NCBI GenBank assembly: GCA_013115145.1
Contig: JAAPAO010000056.1
Coordinates: 35,718 to 99,717, forward strand
From: Perkinsus chesapeaki
Lineage: Eukaryota > Perkinsozoa > Perkinsida > Perkinsidae
Direction: 5' to 3'
DNA: 64,000 bases
Part shown: in pieces, positions 1 to 11,988 of the stretch
How positions within the stretch are numbered: the first letter of the stretch is position 1
Layout: each line of letters begins with the position of its first letter
The notes under the pieces: generated by a model
The model's database searches: none
What the model was told of the DNA's origin: nothing
The model's input: only the letters and a program-made list of their open reading frames with translations
Made by a program: the position numbers and the translations under genes

Positions 1-2593
1 ATATAACTGCATGGTCGTCAAGAACTGAACAATTTATTTCTGAGCGTGTCCGTATCTTACTGAGCATCCCGTAGAATTTCGGCGCCCTCGGATTCACAAA
101 TGTGCTTCATGCGCCTACGAATAGGGGTACAGAGGCAGATATCCACTTCAGGCCGTCATGGACCGCGGTTTCCACTCGGCTTGTCGTCGATTGCTAGGGA
201 TCGCCGATTGCTTATGCTGAGTAATTTCTGGCGGTTCCGGCAATCCGGCTTGGTATTTGTGTCGCTTGTACTCAGCCGAGGCTGTGACAGCATCGTTGTC
301 TATCCCCGAATTTCGTCAACCAGTTACGTTTCGGCCCGAGACTTCTGGGTTAAGATTTCCCGCATGTGGCCTGGTGTTGCCGCCGAAGCGAGTAGCTAAA
401 AGCGAGAAGAACCAGATTCGGCTGTCGCCCTTCACAGAGGGTCAGTGAGCTACGGGGGTGTTTTTCCTGACGTGATCGGAGAACCCTTCTCCTCCTGCCT
501 CTCCACCGCTTGACCTGGCGTGTTTCCAGAAATGCAAAAGTGTGTTGAGGTCCTGAGCTCATGTGCAGAGGTTTTGTACGTAGGGAGTGCGCTATACGAC
601 CTTTGTGAGTCGTGAATCGTGACTATGACAGCCGGTCAAGCATGTCATAGTCACGGTTTGCGACTACCTGTCAGTGACAGGTGCTTCGGGCGTGGTTGCA
701 AGCGCCGTAGAAATTTTCAGTTATGCCGCTGGGCAGTGATGGATATGATGGTTGAGTCGCATCCGAACCTTGGAAGCCTCGAGCTTCCTTTTGGAGGAAT
801 CCTCCAAGTAGTGCAATATACGGTCTATGGTGCTCCGTGTTTTGGTGCAGCAATTTCTTCTTTTTTGTTCGACAGGCATTGCCTGATGAATCCTACTTAT
901 CTGTCGGTGATCTCTAGATGTTACAAGTAGAGCAACAGCACTACCAGAGCTTCCAGCCCAAGCATGACCCAAGGCCAGGTTTTCCTGGTTAAATTTGGAT
1001 GGCGTTGGGCTTCGGCCAGTCCTTAAAGTTTCGTACCAGATTGATGAGAATATACTAGTAGCTTGATAGATCTTAGCGTCCTCGAGCCTGGGACCTTGAG
1101 AGAACTTGGGAAGTAACCATATTTTATCTCGAGGAATTGGGACAGTCATACTCTTTTACCGGAGGGCGACAAATTGGCTCCAGTAAGGCGTCCGAAGCTA
1201 CGTTTGCATAGGCTCGGACCTAGCTTTTCTTTAATGTCCACCATTAGCCCATTCAAAGCACGGGACGCTCACGGTAAACCACAGAGTTACGTGGAGCTTC
1301 TCAGTATGGCTGGGACAAGGCCAGCCCTCAACTGGACCGGACTCCAGGCCGTCGGGGGCGCACGACGGGAATATGATAGTGATGCCAGGTAACTCGACAT
1401 CGAATTGCCGAGCAAGTATCAGCAGATTGTAGGTCTTACGTTTTATCGTTGATGCCTAAGAGTTGCGACTGGGGGAAGAAACCAGTAGTCGGATATCCTC
1501 CTCAACAAACGAAGTCTACCCGCACGTCAAACAGCGCCATGCAGACGGGAATGCTACTGCCTTCACGAATGCCAGTAGTACTTCTGCAGGTCAGTATTCT
1601 ACGCTTGGGACACATCTCACAAGTTTACGTCGGTAAGGTTCGTCCTATCGCAGATCCAGAGCAACATTCGGGCAGTCAAGGAGTGTTAGCTCACCATCAA
1701 CCCATAACCGTATCCCTTATTGTTCGCCTTAATACTAAACGGAGGTCACCTTGGAACCTATATCTCCTTCGCATAAGCTGCAGTAACCGTGCAGGTTGAG
1801 TATCATCTGCAGCACCGCCTTCCGTGAGAAGGCGCATCTCTCCCAGAAATCCAAGGTCGCCAGCACGAACAGCACCAGCCTGCAGTACGTGGCAGTTGCT
1901 TTTTGACGATAACTACTTCGAAATGGCTTTACACGGCCACTCAAGAGCGTTGTGGCCAATAGAATAGGACGATGGCACGAGCCTGTTTGTTAGGGTTGCT
2001 CTCTCTGAAGTCACAAGTCTTCGCACATGGGGTAACATATTCATTGACCTCGGCGCCTTGTGCAACTGGCACTTGAACAACCGTGAGAATTATGAAGCAC
2101 TAGAGAATATATGCCTTTCGGGCCCATGCCTGGTAAGTGTACGTAAATAATGACTGTGACACGTTGATACGGTATGATACATATGATATAGGCGATCCTG
2201 TCATCTAATTCGGACTGCAGGTACGGAGAGTGGCAATGTGTCAGACTATTCCCAGGGAGCTCAACCGCGAGACAATTGAACTGCCTTCCAGTCTGGCATT
2301 CCACACAGGTGAAGGAGAGCCCACGTGCCAGATGGCAGTATGGCACATGCATGCTCTAATTCATTTCAGCTACTCCGGTATCAACTATACAAATTGGCGT
2401 ACCGTGTTCGAAAGAGCAAGCACGCCCCAGGAACCCCGCGGTTCCTTCCCACAGACTGGAGGACCGAAGAAAAAATTCAGGCCCCGAAGAGCGCCACGGA
2501 ACTTTATCTCTACAAGTTTCTGGGGGGCCGGCTGCTAGGGCTTGCATCCGGAGCGGGAAGGCTCCGCAGGGCAGCTCTCGAATTCAAGAAATA
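1..2593. other. Gene-poor interval
   Basis: I find no supported gene here. The open frames are short, overlap on both strands and mostly lack an ATG. The only clear structures are two hairpins at 618-682. An open frame at 2325-2594 ends in TAA and overlaps the start of the next gene (TAATG); it could be a small upstream ORF or 5' leader, but it has no recognisable motif. Confidence 0.5.
618..682. repeat. Two adjacent inverted repeats
   Basis: A perfect 13-bp inverted repeat (CGTGACTATGACA at 618-630 and its complement at 643-655) flanks a 12-nt loop. Eleven bases later a second perfect hairpin follows: ACCTGTCA (666-673), one spacer G, then TGACAGGT (675-682). No gene surrounds them. Confidence 0.8.
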
Positions 2594-3931
2594 ATGAACA
2601 ACATGGAGAACTCCACAATAAGATATGGGCGGGACAGTTCGACACTACTGGACGCCTGCAGATACCGATCCGAACATACAAATCCCGCTGAGCCACGCGC
2701 CGCGGGAAATACGCCACATTCTGGAGTGAGGCGAGGGATACTAAATGATAATGCAACACCTAAAGTTCACAGACATGTTGGAGGGGAAATGCAGATATCG
2801 ACTGAGCAGGAGGCGAGTGTGGGGACATCAACGGCACCGCTGGTGCGGACTCGGGACGCCGCAACGTCATTATTTTCTAATAGTGGATCTGGTCAGCTCT
2901 TGGAAAGCATTGAACAAAGCAGTGGCTCAAGTGGCCGGGATTCGGTTGCTGGAACGCCACCACGGGCTACACCGAAGTCTACGCGATCGCCAATTGACCC
3001 CAATATTACCGCGGACTACAACACCGTTGATGAGGAGGCATCGAAGTTCGTTCATGGCTACAAGAAAACAGACAGTCTCACAAAGAGTGCATTCAATGGA
3101 ACAGCTGGGAAAACATCACAGGTTCGAGACACCATAGAAGCAACTGGCGGTGAGAGTGAGGAAATAAAACCACGTGAGGGTACCGCAGATGAATCAAGTG
3201 AAGTGTCGGTAGAGCAGCATGAAGGCAAGGTGATGACATGCAACACTGCAGAGAGCGAACGACAAAACAACCAAGAGACTACCGTTGTTGTACTATTTGG
3301 GAAGTGTGGGCAGCCAGAAATACACGCGGGCACCTCGGATACAATTAAAAGGGATGTCGAAGAAGCCGAATTGCACGAAGGTAGCGTAGATGGTGGTCAT
3401 ACCGACGAGAAGGGTTTAAATCACAACAGCTGTTGCGATAATGACTGCGAGATAGAGGATGAAGAATCTAACCTTGAAGATGCTCCACAAGTGGTTGAGT
3501 GGATACCCGCCTCATCTGGTGCACAGTGCATGATCGATCCCAACTCCACCGTAAAAGAGCGTATTCCTGTAGAACGGATTCCCGAGTCTCCCCGAGCATC
3601 TGGAAAAGTACGTGTCCCGAAGATCGCAGAAGAGCCAGAGAGCGACACGCGAGACGGTCGCTCCACAATGACGGACATCGCACAAGCTTCAGCCAGGCAG
3701 GGTCCTTCGCAAGGAGCAGTTCTTTGGAAGGCTCACGCTCGCGAGTCCATCCACATTGAAGCCTCGTCAAGTTCGAGCAGCGAAGATCTGAAATGTATTG
3801 ACGATTTATTTGCATCACTTCATGCGGCTATGCGTGCAATCGATGGATTCGAGAATAAGAGCCCCAGTCGCGCCCTTCGCGAAAGCGATGGAAATGTTAG
3901 ATTCTCTTTGAGCAGCTGCGAGGGAATTTGA
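2594..3931 (+). CDS. Hypothetical acidic, disordered protein (445 aa)
   Basis: A single uninterrupted ATG-started frame of 445 codons, far longer than anything nearby. The product is rich in Glu, Asp, Ser, Thr and Gly, has no hydrophobic segment and no domain I recognise, and looks intrinsically disordered. Short acidic patches occur throughout, with a serine run near residue 395. The lack of introns is unusual here, where most genes carry several. The length supports real coding; function is unknown. It could also be one large exon of a gene whose other exons I cannot see. Confidence 0.6.
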   Translation: MNNMENSTIRYGRDSSTLLDACRYRSEHTNPAEPRAAGNTPHSGVRRGILNDNATPKVHRHVGGEMQISTEQEASVGTSTAPLVRTRDAATSLFSNSGSGQLLESIEQSSGSSGRDSVAGTPPRATPKSTRSPIDPNITADYNTVDEEASKFVHGYKKTDSLTKSAFNGTAGKTSQVRDTIEATGGESEEIKPREGTADESSEVSVEQHEGKVMTCNTAESERQNNQETTVVVLFGKCGQPEIHAGTSDTIKRDVEEAELHEGSVDGGHTDEKGLNHNSCCDNDCEIEDEESNLEDAPQVVEWIPASSGAQCMIDPNSTVKERIPVERIPESPRASGKVRVPKIAEEPESDTRDGRSTMTDIAQASARQGPSQGAVLWKAHARESIHIEASSSSSSEDLKCIDDLFASLHAAMRAIDGFENKSPSRALRESDGNVRFSLSSCEGI

Positions 3932-4241
3932 TGCAGATCGCTGCCGAATGTAGCAAAAGTTTACCGTCAACCTTTGGATGTTGAGCTCAGAGTTGCCGGA
4001 AGTATAATATTGGTTAACAGTATAAATTGGTGAGACCGTCTCACTGAGTCGCACTACGTTCTAACTTTAACCCGTGAGATTTCCGTTCCCTGTATTATAG
4101 CGAAGCCCAGTCGGCATATTGGATCGCAGACTGCGACTCGCAGTTTCGTTTAGGTCAGTTTACTGGCAGTAAACAAACTTGTCCCACCATTTTGGACGCC
4201 AATTTCGATCCCCGGGACTACAATCTGTTCAGCTTTGACAG

Positions 4242-4258
4242 TAAGCAAAGTTTGCTTA
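4242..4258. repeat. Perfect hairpin, 1-nt spacer
   Basis: TAAGCAAA (4242-4249), spacer G, TTTGCTTA (4251-4258): an 8-bp perfect inverted repeat with a single-base spacer. Confidence 0.8.
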
Positions 4259-4522
4259 AACTACGGATTCATTGTAGTAGCTGTAGTCCAACGTCTTCAA
4301 ATGCTCTACATTAACGACTTCGTTGATGAGCATGACAGGGGCATAAAGATGAAACACGAGGGTCTCATACCAACCGCCTCTGACTGAGTGGCAGTACATG
4401 CGCACCTGAAAGACTACTTCCCCCGTCGTTGTTGAAAGATTGACAATGAAGACGAACAGAATAGTTGGAAAAGTCATGCCTGGAATAAGCCTGGACAAGA
4501 AAGTCCACAGAGTTGAAAGCAT
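4256..4522 (-). CDS. Possible short secreted or membrane protein
   Basis: An ATG-started 88-aa frame. Residues about 5-30 are hydrophobic and resemble a signal peptide or signal anchor; the rest has no known motif. It could be the first exon of a larger secreted protein. Support is limited to the hydrophobic N-terminus and true ATG. Confidence 0.25.
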   Translation of the reverse strand: MLSTLWTFLSRLIPGMTFPTILFVFIVNLSTTTGEVVFQVRMYCHSVRGGWYETLVFHLYAPVMLINEVVNVEHLKTLDYSYYNESVV

Positions 4523-5183
4523 TAGTATCTAGTCAGCAACCTAATAGCTTCAGGAATTATAGCTATAATAGAATACAGCTTAGCGCTTTATTAGGTAACA
4601 GACTGTTACAGTCAATCGCGCAATAAATCACCATAGCAATAGCACAGCCGCCTCCTCAGAATCAAATATACAATGATTGATGCCATAACCAAATATATCT
4701 CGAACCACTTCGAGAAACTTGAGATATGTTTGTTTCTCCTTGTTAGGAAGAACGACAAGAATAACAGGAATCATTCTACCAGAATAATGTCTCTATAAAA
4801 TAGTATATTGTTGATACCAAAACGTAGGCGCTTTCTCGAAAGTTCCATCACCGAAATATGTATTTCCGGAGTTGACGACACGACACTATCGACAGTATTT
4901 TGATCACACCAGACTAAAATCCGGTCTGCATCCTCGGATCCGGAATCGAATACAAGAGTCTGACGGATCTCAGAACCCAAGAAAGCACAAGAGTATCTTT
5001 CCGGGATGTCGAAACCACAGCGAGACTTCGGATTTAGAGGGGCGTCCAAAACTCTCAACTCGTACTGCACCAGCCTTTCAATCACAGAAACTGATTTACC
5101 CAATTCGACCACATGTGGCTCAGGCACTAGACCCCACAGAGGTCACCTCATCGTATGCATCACACGGCTTCCTCTCAGACTGA

Positions 5184-5204
5184 GATACTGAGAGTCTCAG
5201 TATC
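5184..5204. repeat. Perfect hairpin, 10-bp arms, 1-nt spacer
   Basis: GATACTGAGA (5184-5193), spacer G, TCTCAGTATC (5195-5204). A perfect 10-bp inverted repeat with a one-base spacer is unlikely by chance in a window of this size. Confidence 0.85.
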
Positions 5205-5299
5205 CGACGCAACCAGTGCTTCATTCACATGAATCATTACCACTCTTGCCAATGCATTACACGGACCACATGAGTGACGAACAATCTTCACGGCATTGT

Positions 5300-5512
5300 T
5301 CACCACCAGGAGGAGCCGTTCAGGCTGCCGGCAACCACTAGCCTGCCCTTGTAGTCCGGAAAGGCTGCTTTTTGGCTGCCTTTGAGGGCACAGCGCCAGT
5401 TGCTCACTTGCTTCTCGGCATCATACCTGTCCTTTCGATAGGTGTATCCATTATAGATGATCATGGGGTAACCACAATTGGTAGGAGCGAAGTGAAGTCT
5501 GTGATCTGTCAT
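5300..5512 (-). pseudogene. FLYWCH-like zinc finger fragment
   Basis: The minus strand encodes about 60 residues with the look of a FLYWCH domain: an aromatic-rich start (IIYNGYTYRKDRY), a short gap, then a WRCALKG segment where the family has its Trp-x-Cys. I do not see a clean second Cys or the terminal His-x-His, so the domain is probably broken. In many eukaryotes such domains sit in Mutator-like transposase genes, so this may be a mobile element relic, but no transposase core or terminal repeats were found. Confidence 0.35.
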
Positions 5513-6352
5513 GGCTTACTGCGAGAGATTGCAGAAAAAACAACACTACCTAGACCATATATGAATACAGGCTGTATTATACAGGTTATTTCCCCAGTGG
5601 GGAAACCCCACATTAAATTTTGCGAATGAAATAATAAATACGCAAAGATTTTATTGCGGCAAGTATGTTTGACATACTATTATGGCTATTATGTTACTAT
5701 GACCAGCATATTAACCTACTAGCACACAACGGCGTGATACAAAATCCCATACCCTGATAAAGCCTATTCACTGGTCTAATGTATGCCTATATATATATCG
5801 ATGTCTATCTTGTGCCGCTGATATATTGATATGTTAAGCGGCATCTGTCTGTCACGAATCGATCCGCTTAAATCAGAAGATTTACCCATGTACTCGTAAG
5901 CGATATTACAGTTCGAAAATAAAAGTTAGCGGTTAGGGTTAGACCACCGGAAATTTTCTAAAGCTTGGATTTGGAGTTACCCACAAATTTCTGATCGATG
6001 TTAAGAATCATATTCGACCGAAAACTCATTAAGATCGTCGTTTTGACCAGTCGGCATCTTTCAGAGTTCCTTCCGCAAACACTGGGAAACTCAACATTAT
6101 TTGACTAGTGGCGTGCCTGAAACCATCAACTGCTATACCTAACATCCCTGTGATATACAATTCCTACTACACAATAACACGAGGATAATAGAGAGCAGGA
6201 GATTGAAGAGAAACAGAAACGGCAATGATGCAGGAACAGCCAATGCTAGATACGACGAAGTGTACCAAATTCACAGAGATGAACACTCGGCTTGCGAGGG
6301 GTTTGACGGACTACTGGGGACAAAGACTAGATAAAGGAATAGAGAATATGGC

Positions 6353-7833
6353 CTAGAAAGTAACAATAGACTCATAACCACCCACTACGATCATCAATAC
6401 ACTCAAGGCCATCATGGCGAAGAGAATAGTAAGCTCTATCCTACTGGACTTCCACACAGTCATAAACGAACCTTCATTGAGGACACGCATTCTTATATAG
6501 AAGATACCAGGAAGTATGCCTGCCATAGCTGTCATAGTGAAAACACTTAGCAGGTCTATGAGCTTCTGGACACTAGGAACAACAATAGCGATAACAAGAG
6601 TAATCAACACTAGTATAGTGCGTACAGTGATACGCTTGATAGTCGGTACCATTCCCTTGGCCTCCTCTGGGTCATCTACCCGGTATGGAAGAAGTGGTAA
6701 TAACAGATACTCCAACGAGGCGGCGATAGGGAACAATAATACAATGTAATGAGGAAAGCATAGACATATAAGTGAAATGACACATGTGTATCCCCAACCA
6801 TCTAAACCTCCTGTAGGGGGTGCAATCCGATCAATAATGGGAACATTCACCAACGAGTTGCCGTAACCGAAATAGCCACATCCAGCAATGCCGCCGTAGA
6901 TCACAAAAATGCACAAGTACGAGACAGTGGCAACTTTCGGTAATGCACTTGGTGTTTTCATATCCCGAATGAGGGTAGCAAGCACGTTGGTGACATGGTA
7001 TGAGAGCATCGCATTGCCAAAGGAAACGCCGAATTCTAGAGGATTCCATATCCACCAGTCATAGTCGATCTCTTCATCGGTAGTGACTCCATTGGTGATA
7101 CCGTTGACAACGATAAGAATGAACAAGACAATAAGGGCCGCCATGCCGAATGCGGATACATAGGAAACTTCATTAAGCGATTTGAGCCATGTTAGAGGCC
7201 AGCAGATCGCTGCCCATATGCAGCACCACACCTTACTAGACAGACCAGCCATTGGAATTAACTTCTGAGTGTTTTCTCCCAACAGCAACAATAAAGTAGA
7301 GCAGCAACCAGTCATAGTAATATGAACTATTCCAGCAGTGAGAACAGCGCCTATGGGACCAAAGCATACATAACCAAGCTGTTCATAGGTGTTGATGGGT
7401 TCTCCTTTAGGGTGACTTGTATAAGCTACATAAATCTTTCCTACCATATGGTTGGATATTACAGCCACAATAAAGAGAATAAGTAAACCACCAAACCAGC
7501 CGCAGTTTGCGAATGTAGTAGGCAACATAATAACGCCAATGCCTAACAAAGATACATATCAAAACCACCTTTGAATGGGAGATGCTTACCAATTGCCGTT
7601 AGAATTAGATTAAATACAGATCTTATATTACTGCACTTCCCTTGAGGTGCCGTTGAAGGATTAGTAGTTTCTAGATCAGCAGAAGTAGCCTTAGAGGTAA
7701 CGTCGGTGGTGTCAGTATTGGCGGTGGTAGTAGTGGCACTAGTCTCAGAGAGTGTCACCTCCTGGGTGAATATCTCCGAATCGCTTGAAGCATGATGCTG
7801 TTTTTTGAAGTACCCAAGACACGTACCGGCCAT
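6353..7833 (-). CDS. AAAP-family amino acid transporter, copy 1
   Basis: Member of the amino acid/auxin permease (Aa_trans) family, which moves amino acids across membranes with H+ or Na+. Exons 7590-7833 and 6353-7542 are joined by a 47-nt intron (gtaagc...gttag), giving about 477 aa. The N-terminal ~70 residues are a Thr/Ser-rich cytosolic tail ending in KCSNIRS, followed by roughly 11 hydrophobic segments beginning with the family-typical GIGVIMLP stretch. The intron cuts phase 1 inside the AIG|IG codons, exactly as in the three downstream copies. Start: first ATG in frame at 7833. It is the most diverged of the array with copy 4. Substrate cannot be told from sequence. Confidence 0.9.
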
Positions 7834-8277
7834 ACACAAAGAGAGGGGGAATCAGCGTTCCCACCGTTATTCGTCTCAACTAAAAAGTCAATATCATCTT
7901 CGAGCTCGCAAGAGACTCCTATGGCTCCAGAGCACAAAATGCCGCTAGCTCCAGAAGGTGGTGAAGGTGAACTCAAGACGTGGGGTGGATATTAGCTATA
8001 GAAACGATACCTGATATCAAACTTGAAAGGAACGTCAGATGGTGCCCGCACGGCATCGTCTAGGCTATTCGCTAGCTAGCTGATAGGAGACATGAACTTT
8101 TAAGGAGTATAAACAGCAGTAGATAGGATTCGTCTTCAGTTCGTGAAGTCGAGGAAGTAAAATGCTTCGCTCAAATCGCCAGCACAGCGAATGATCTTCG
8201 TACTTGAAACGGAACAAGAGGCAGAACGTTCCGTCCCGGAACATGGGGGCCAGTTCTGCCATAAATGAGATTGAAGA
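7834..8277. other. Spacer between transporter copies 1 and 2
   Basis: The 444-bp spacer holds a 65-aa minus-strand frame (8065-8262) with no motif; I see no supported gene. Confidence 0.5.
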
Positions 8278-9675
8278 TTAGAAATCAACAATCGACTTAT
8301 AACCACCGGCTCCCATAACTAATAGACAAAGGAGAGTGAGAGCACACAGAAGGCACATTTCCAGTCGATGAGCCTTCCATACAGCCTTCAATGAACCCTC
8401 GTTGTATACACGTATCTTTGTATAGAACAGAGCAGGGAGGACTCCAGCCATAGCGATCATGGTAAAGACACCCATAAGATTTATCAACTTGTCTACACTT
8501 GGAACGACAATAGCGATAACAAGGGTGATGGCTACCAGCACAGTGCGTGCTACGATTCTCTTTATGAGATCGCGCTTTGCCGTGCTATCGACATCGATGT
8601 TAACAGCGTACTCGAGAGAGGCAGCAATAGGCATGAGGATGACCAGATAATGAGGGAAGGCCAGTAGGAGCATGGCGATCACTGCAACGTAACCCCATGC
8701 ATCTAATGGCTGACCAGCCGGAGCAATACTGTTCATGATTGGAACTTCAATCAGATTCCGTCCATATCCGTAGTAACCACAAGCTCCAACGCCAACGTAG
8801 ATAACGAAGACGATCAGCAAGCCTGCCGATGCGGTCTTCGGGAAGGCTGATGGGGTGATCATCTCACGGATGAGGGTGGGTGTAGCACTAGCCATCTGGT
8901 AGGAGAGAATAGCGTTACCGAATGACACAGCCCAAGTGAGGGCGTCTCCGTTGAAGAGATCATACTGGATGACCTCATCAGTGGTGATACCGTTCTCGAT
9001 ACCTTTGGCGGCGATGATAATGAAAAGCGCAATGACGCCTATCAAACCAACCATCGCAACATAGGAAATCTCCTTTAGAGATCTCAACCAAGAAAGGGGG
9101 AGGCATATGCAAGCCCAAATGACGCACCATACAGTAACAGAGAGCTGCGGTGCTAGCTTTTGGGTGTTCTCGCCTAATAACAGAAGTAATGTGGCGCAAA
9201 CACCAGTCATAGTCACGTGCACTATAAGGGCGGTAACGATCTGGCCAACACGACCGTAGCAAACTCTGCCGAGCTCCTCGTATGTATTAATAGGATCACC
9301 TTTTGGATGATTCGTAACAGCTTGATACAACTTGCAGACCATATAGTCCGAGAGAGCGGCGGCGACAAATAAAACCAAAATACCACCGATCCAACCACAA
9401 GTGGCCATAACAGTAGGCAAAGTAATAACGCCCAAACCTGATAGGAAATTACCATAACAAGCGTACAAATGAGGAAAGCACTTACCGATAGCCGTGAGCA
9501 CAATGTTGACGATGGAACGAATGTTGGAACACTTATGGGAGTTGTCTTCCTCATTCGATTCTCCGGCGTTGGCCTTGGAATCAGACCAATCGCTGCTGGT
9601 AGTAGAGTCCTCTGAAAGATTTAAAGAAGCCATAGAGCCTTGGTGATGTTGTTGTTGCTTATCAGCGAGGCTCAT
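8278..9675 (-). CDS. AAAP-family amino acid transporter, copy 2
   Basis: Exons 9486-9675 and 8278-9437 give about 449 aa. The intron between them is 48 nt (gtaagt...atcag), a multiple of three without a stop, so a naive ORF reads through it and gains 16 false residues between AIG and LGVITLP; comparison with the other copies shows it is an intron. The N-tail is Ser/Gln-rich and ends in KCSNIRS, then about 11 membrane segments. Start chosen at ATG 9675; an in-frame ATG at 9768 exists, but its extension has no counterpart in the other copies. Closest relative is copy 3 (long near-identical stretches around residues 90-180). Confidence 0.9.
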   Translation of the reverse strand: MSLADKQQQHHQGSMASLNLSEDSTTSSDWSDSKANAGESNEEDNSHKCSNIRSIVNIVLTAIGKCFPHLYACYGNFLSGLGVITLPTVMATCGWIGGILVLFVAAALSDYMVCKLYQAVTNHPKGDPINTYEELGRVCYGRVGQIVTALIVHVTMTGVCATLLLLLGENTQKLAPQLSVTVWCVIWACICLPLSWLRSLKEISYVAMVGLIGVIALFIIIAAKGIENGITTDEVIQYDLFNGDALTWAVSFGNAILSYQMASATPTLIREMITPSAFPKTASAGLLIVFVIYVGVGACGYYGYGRNLIEVPIMNSIAPAGQPLDAWGYVAVIAMLLLAFPHYLVILMPIAASLEYAVNIDVDSTAKRDLIKRIVARTVLVAITLVIAIVVPSVDKLINLMGVFTMIAMAGVLPALFYTKIRVYNEGSLKAVWKAHRLEMCLLCALTLLCLLVMGAGGYKSIVDF

Positions 9676-10332
9676 ACGGCCACGAAGCAAAAGAAAAGAA
9701 GAAACGCTCAAACTGGAATGATAGCCCACTACTAACCAGAAGTTCTGGTCCAGAACGACAAGTGACATCTAGCCTGGACAAAACCATATCTGCTAGGAAG
9801 TTGACGACGGGAAAACACCAAACTTTGCCCCCGTGAGGTATTTATTGATTTTGCTATAAATGGCAAAACTTGTACGAGCGATTAGTGGGACACAGGTGCA
9901 CCAGTGGATCAGTCCCCTCAGAACATCAGGCCTAACGCGAGACGAATAATGGAGTAGAGTTAATGTAGGAAACGGTAGCTCAGAGGAAGGAGCATGAAAC
10001 CCGCACGGTAACACTCTCGATGGCTCAGAAAACCGAACCGGAAAAGGAACATTATGGTACGAGCAGCCCTCCTCTATGGCTAGCTACTCGAAGGATAACG
10101 TAAGAGGAGATGGAGGCTACACGCAGAAAGGGATTAGATAGGCTGCTATCGGCCCCGCTAGAGCTAACGAGATCTGAATGAACAGGAACAGAACTGTGAA
10201 CCGGGATCGCAAGGGACGCCGGCTCGAGAGTATATAACATAGGGATCTGGTTAGTTCTCCCTCGCGGAACTTATTAGCTGTTAAAAGACTTGGTCAAAGA
10301 ATGAGAATATCGAGGACGGCGGCCTTTTCGCC
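9676..10332. other. Spacer between transporter copies 2 and 3
   Basis: About 650 bp with no supported gene. Minus-strand frames at 9793-10014 and 10052-10240 are short and lack motifs. The promoter or trans-splice region of copy 2 is expected here but shows no recognisable element. Confidence 0.5.
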
Positions 10333-11741
10333 TTAGAAGTTAACAATAGCGACGTAGCCTCCTGCTCCCATTAGTAGTAGGCAGAGGAGGGTTAAGATAA
10401 GCATAGTAGACATTTCAATCCAGTTGGACTTAATCACAGCCATTAGAGATCCTTTATTCAGGACTTTCATCCTAACATAGAAGAGGGCAGGCAGAATAGC
10501 AGCCATAGCGATAACGGTGAAGACGCTCATAAGGTCGATAAGGTTGTTTACACTAGGAACAGTAATAGCGATAACAAGGGTGATAGCCACCAGAAAAGTT
10601 CTAGCCAGCGCTCTCTTAATGAAGTCGCGCTTTGACGAGCTGTTAATATCCACCTTAATAACGTACTCAAGTGAGGCAGCAATAGGCATTAGTAGGACGA
10701 GATAGTGGGGGAAGGCCAGAGCTAACATGGATATCACCAGAGCATAGCCCCAAGCATTCAGAGGCTCATCGGCTGGTGCAATGCTGTCGAGAATCGGCAC
10801 TTCGATAAGGTCCCGTCCGTAGCCGTAGTAGCCACATGCTCCTACACCAACATAGATAGCAAACACTATGAAGAAACTCACAGTTGCAACCTTGGGAAAG
10901 GCCGACGGGGTCTTCATTTCTCGTAGCAGATTAGGAGTGGCACTGGCTATCTGGTAGGAGAGAACCGCGTTACCTATCGATATAGCCCAATTGAGGGGGT
11001 CATTGCTGATAAGGTCGTACTGGATGTCCTCATCAGTGGTGATGCCGTTCTCGATACCTTTGGCGGCGATGATAATGAAAACGGCAATGATGCCGAGGAG
11101 GCCAACCAGCGCAACATAGGACAAATCCTTCAGAGATCGAATCCACGACAGAGGCGTGCAGACGGCAGCCCAGATGACGCACCATACAGTAACAGAGAGC
11201 TGCGGTGCTAGCTTTTGGGTGTTCTCGCCTAGTAACAGAAGTAGCGTGGAGCAAACACCAATCATAGTGACGTGCACTATAAGGGCGGTAACGATCTGGC
11301 CAACACGACCGTAGCAAACTCTGCCGAGCTCTTCGTAGGTATTAATAGGATCACCTTTTGGATGATTCGTAACAGCTTGATACAACTTCCAGACCATATA
11401 GTCCGAGAGAGCGGCACCAAAGAATAGGACAATAACGCCACCGATCCAGCCACACTTCGCCATGACGGTCGGGAGGGTGATGACGCCCAAACCTGAAATA
11501 AAACGAAATCGAACCCGATACCTCGCGCAAGAAAGTCCAACGACTAAACCACTACGCCGTTCATCTTACCGATAGCTGTGAGAATGATATTCAAAATTGA
11601 TCGAAGGTTAGAGCATTTTCCCTCATCAGGATCGTCCATCACGGGAATGCTAGGCTTGCTGTCCAGGCTGTCCTCCTCAGCTACTGAGGATGCAGTCCGA
11701 ATAGTAGTAGTAGGAGAGTCAGATAGATTCATCTGGCTCAT
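10333..11741 (-). CDS. AAAP-family amino acid transporter, copy 3
   Basis: Exons 11570-11741 and 10333-11492 give about 443 aa. The 77-nt intron (gtaaga...tttcag) is the longest in the array but lies at the same phase-1 site. The N-tail is Ser/Thr/Asp-rich and ends KCSNLRS; the membrane core has about 11 hydrophobic segments and ends in GGYVAIVNF. Very similar to copy 2, so the two are probably the most recent duplication. Start: ATG 11741 (an ATG at 11732 is also possible). Confidence 0.9.
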
Positions 11742-11988
11742 TATGGCCGTTAATAAGAACAACTACCGATATCTACTTCGCAAATGCACTGCAACGCAAC
11801 AACATCCTAATTTGATAAAACCTATAATTGTCGGGCCTCCACGTGGTACCGATTGCACCGAAGTTATAGCAGACAGAAAGATACGATCTTGGGTAATGTA
11901 TAAGGCCTAGTGGAGGTTTCGGAAACATATTGGAGAAGCGTGTTGACGCTACCAGTAATACGGGTTAGAACATTCTAGGGAATCGGAC

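Larger units (their letters stand above)
3932..6352. other. Gene-poor, AT-rich interval
   Basis: No complete gene is supported. It holds a minus-strand ORF with a hydrophobic N-terminus (4256-4522), a minus-strand open frame without an ATG (4771-5127), a FLYWCH-like fragment (5300-5512) and two perfect short hairpins (4242-4258, 5184-5204). The rest is AT-rich and stop-dense. Confidence 0.5.

Noticed and set aside
5931-5943. Telomere-like TTAGGGTTAG
   Set aside because: Less than two repeat units within an ordinary AT-rich spacer; expected by chance.
9438-9485. Sixteen extra residues in transporter copy 2
   Set aside because: Canonical splice sites and the same intron in three sister genes show this is an in-frame intron.
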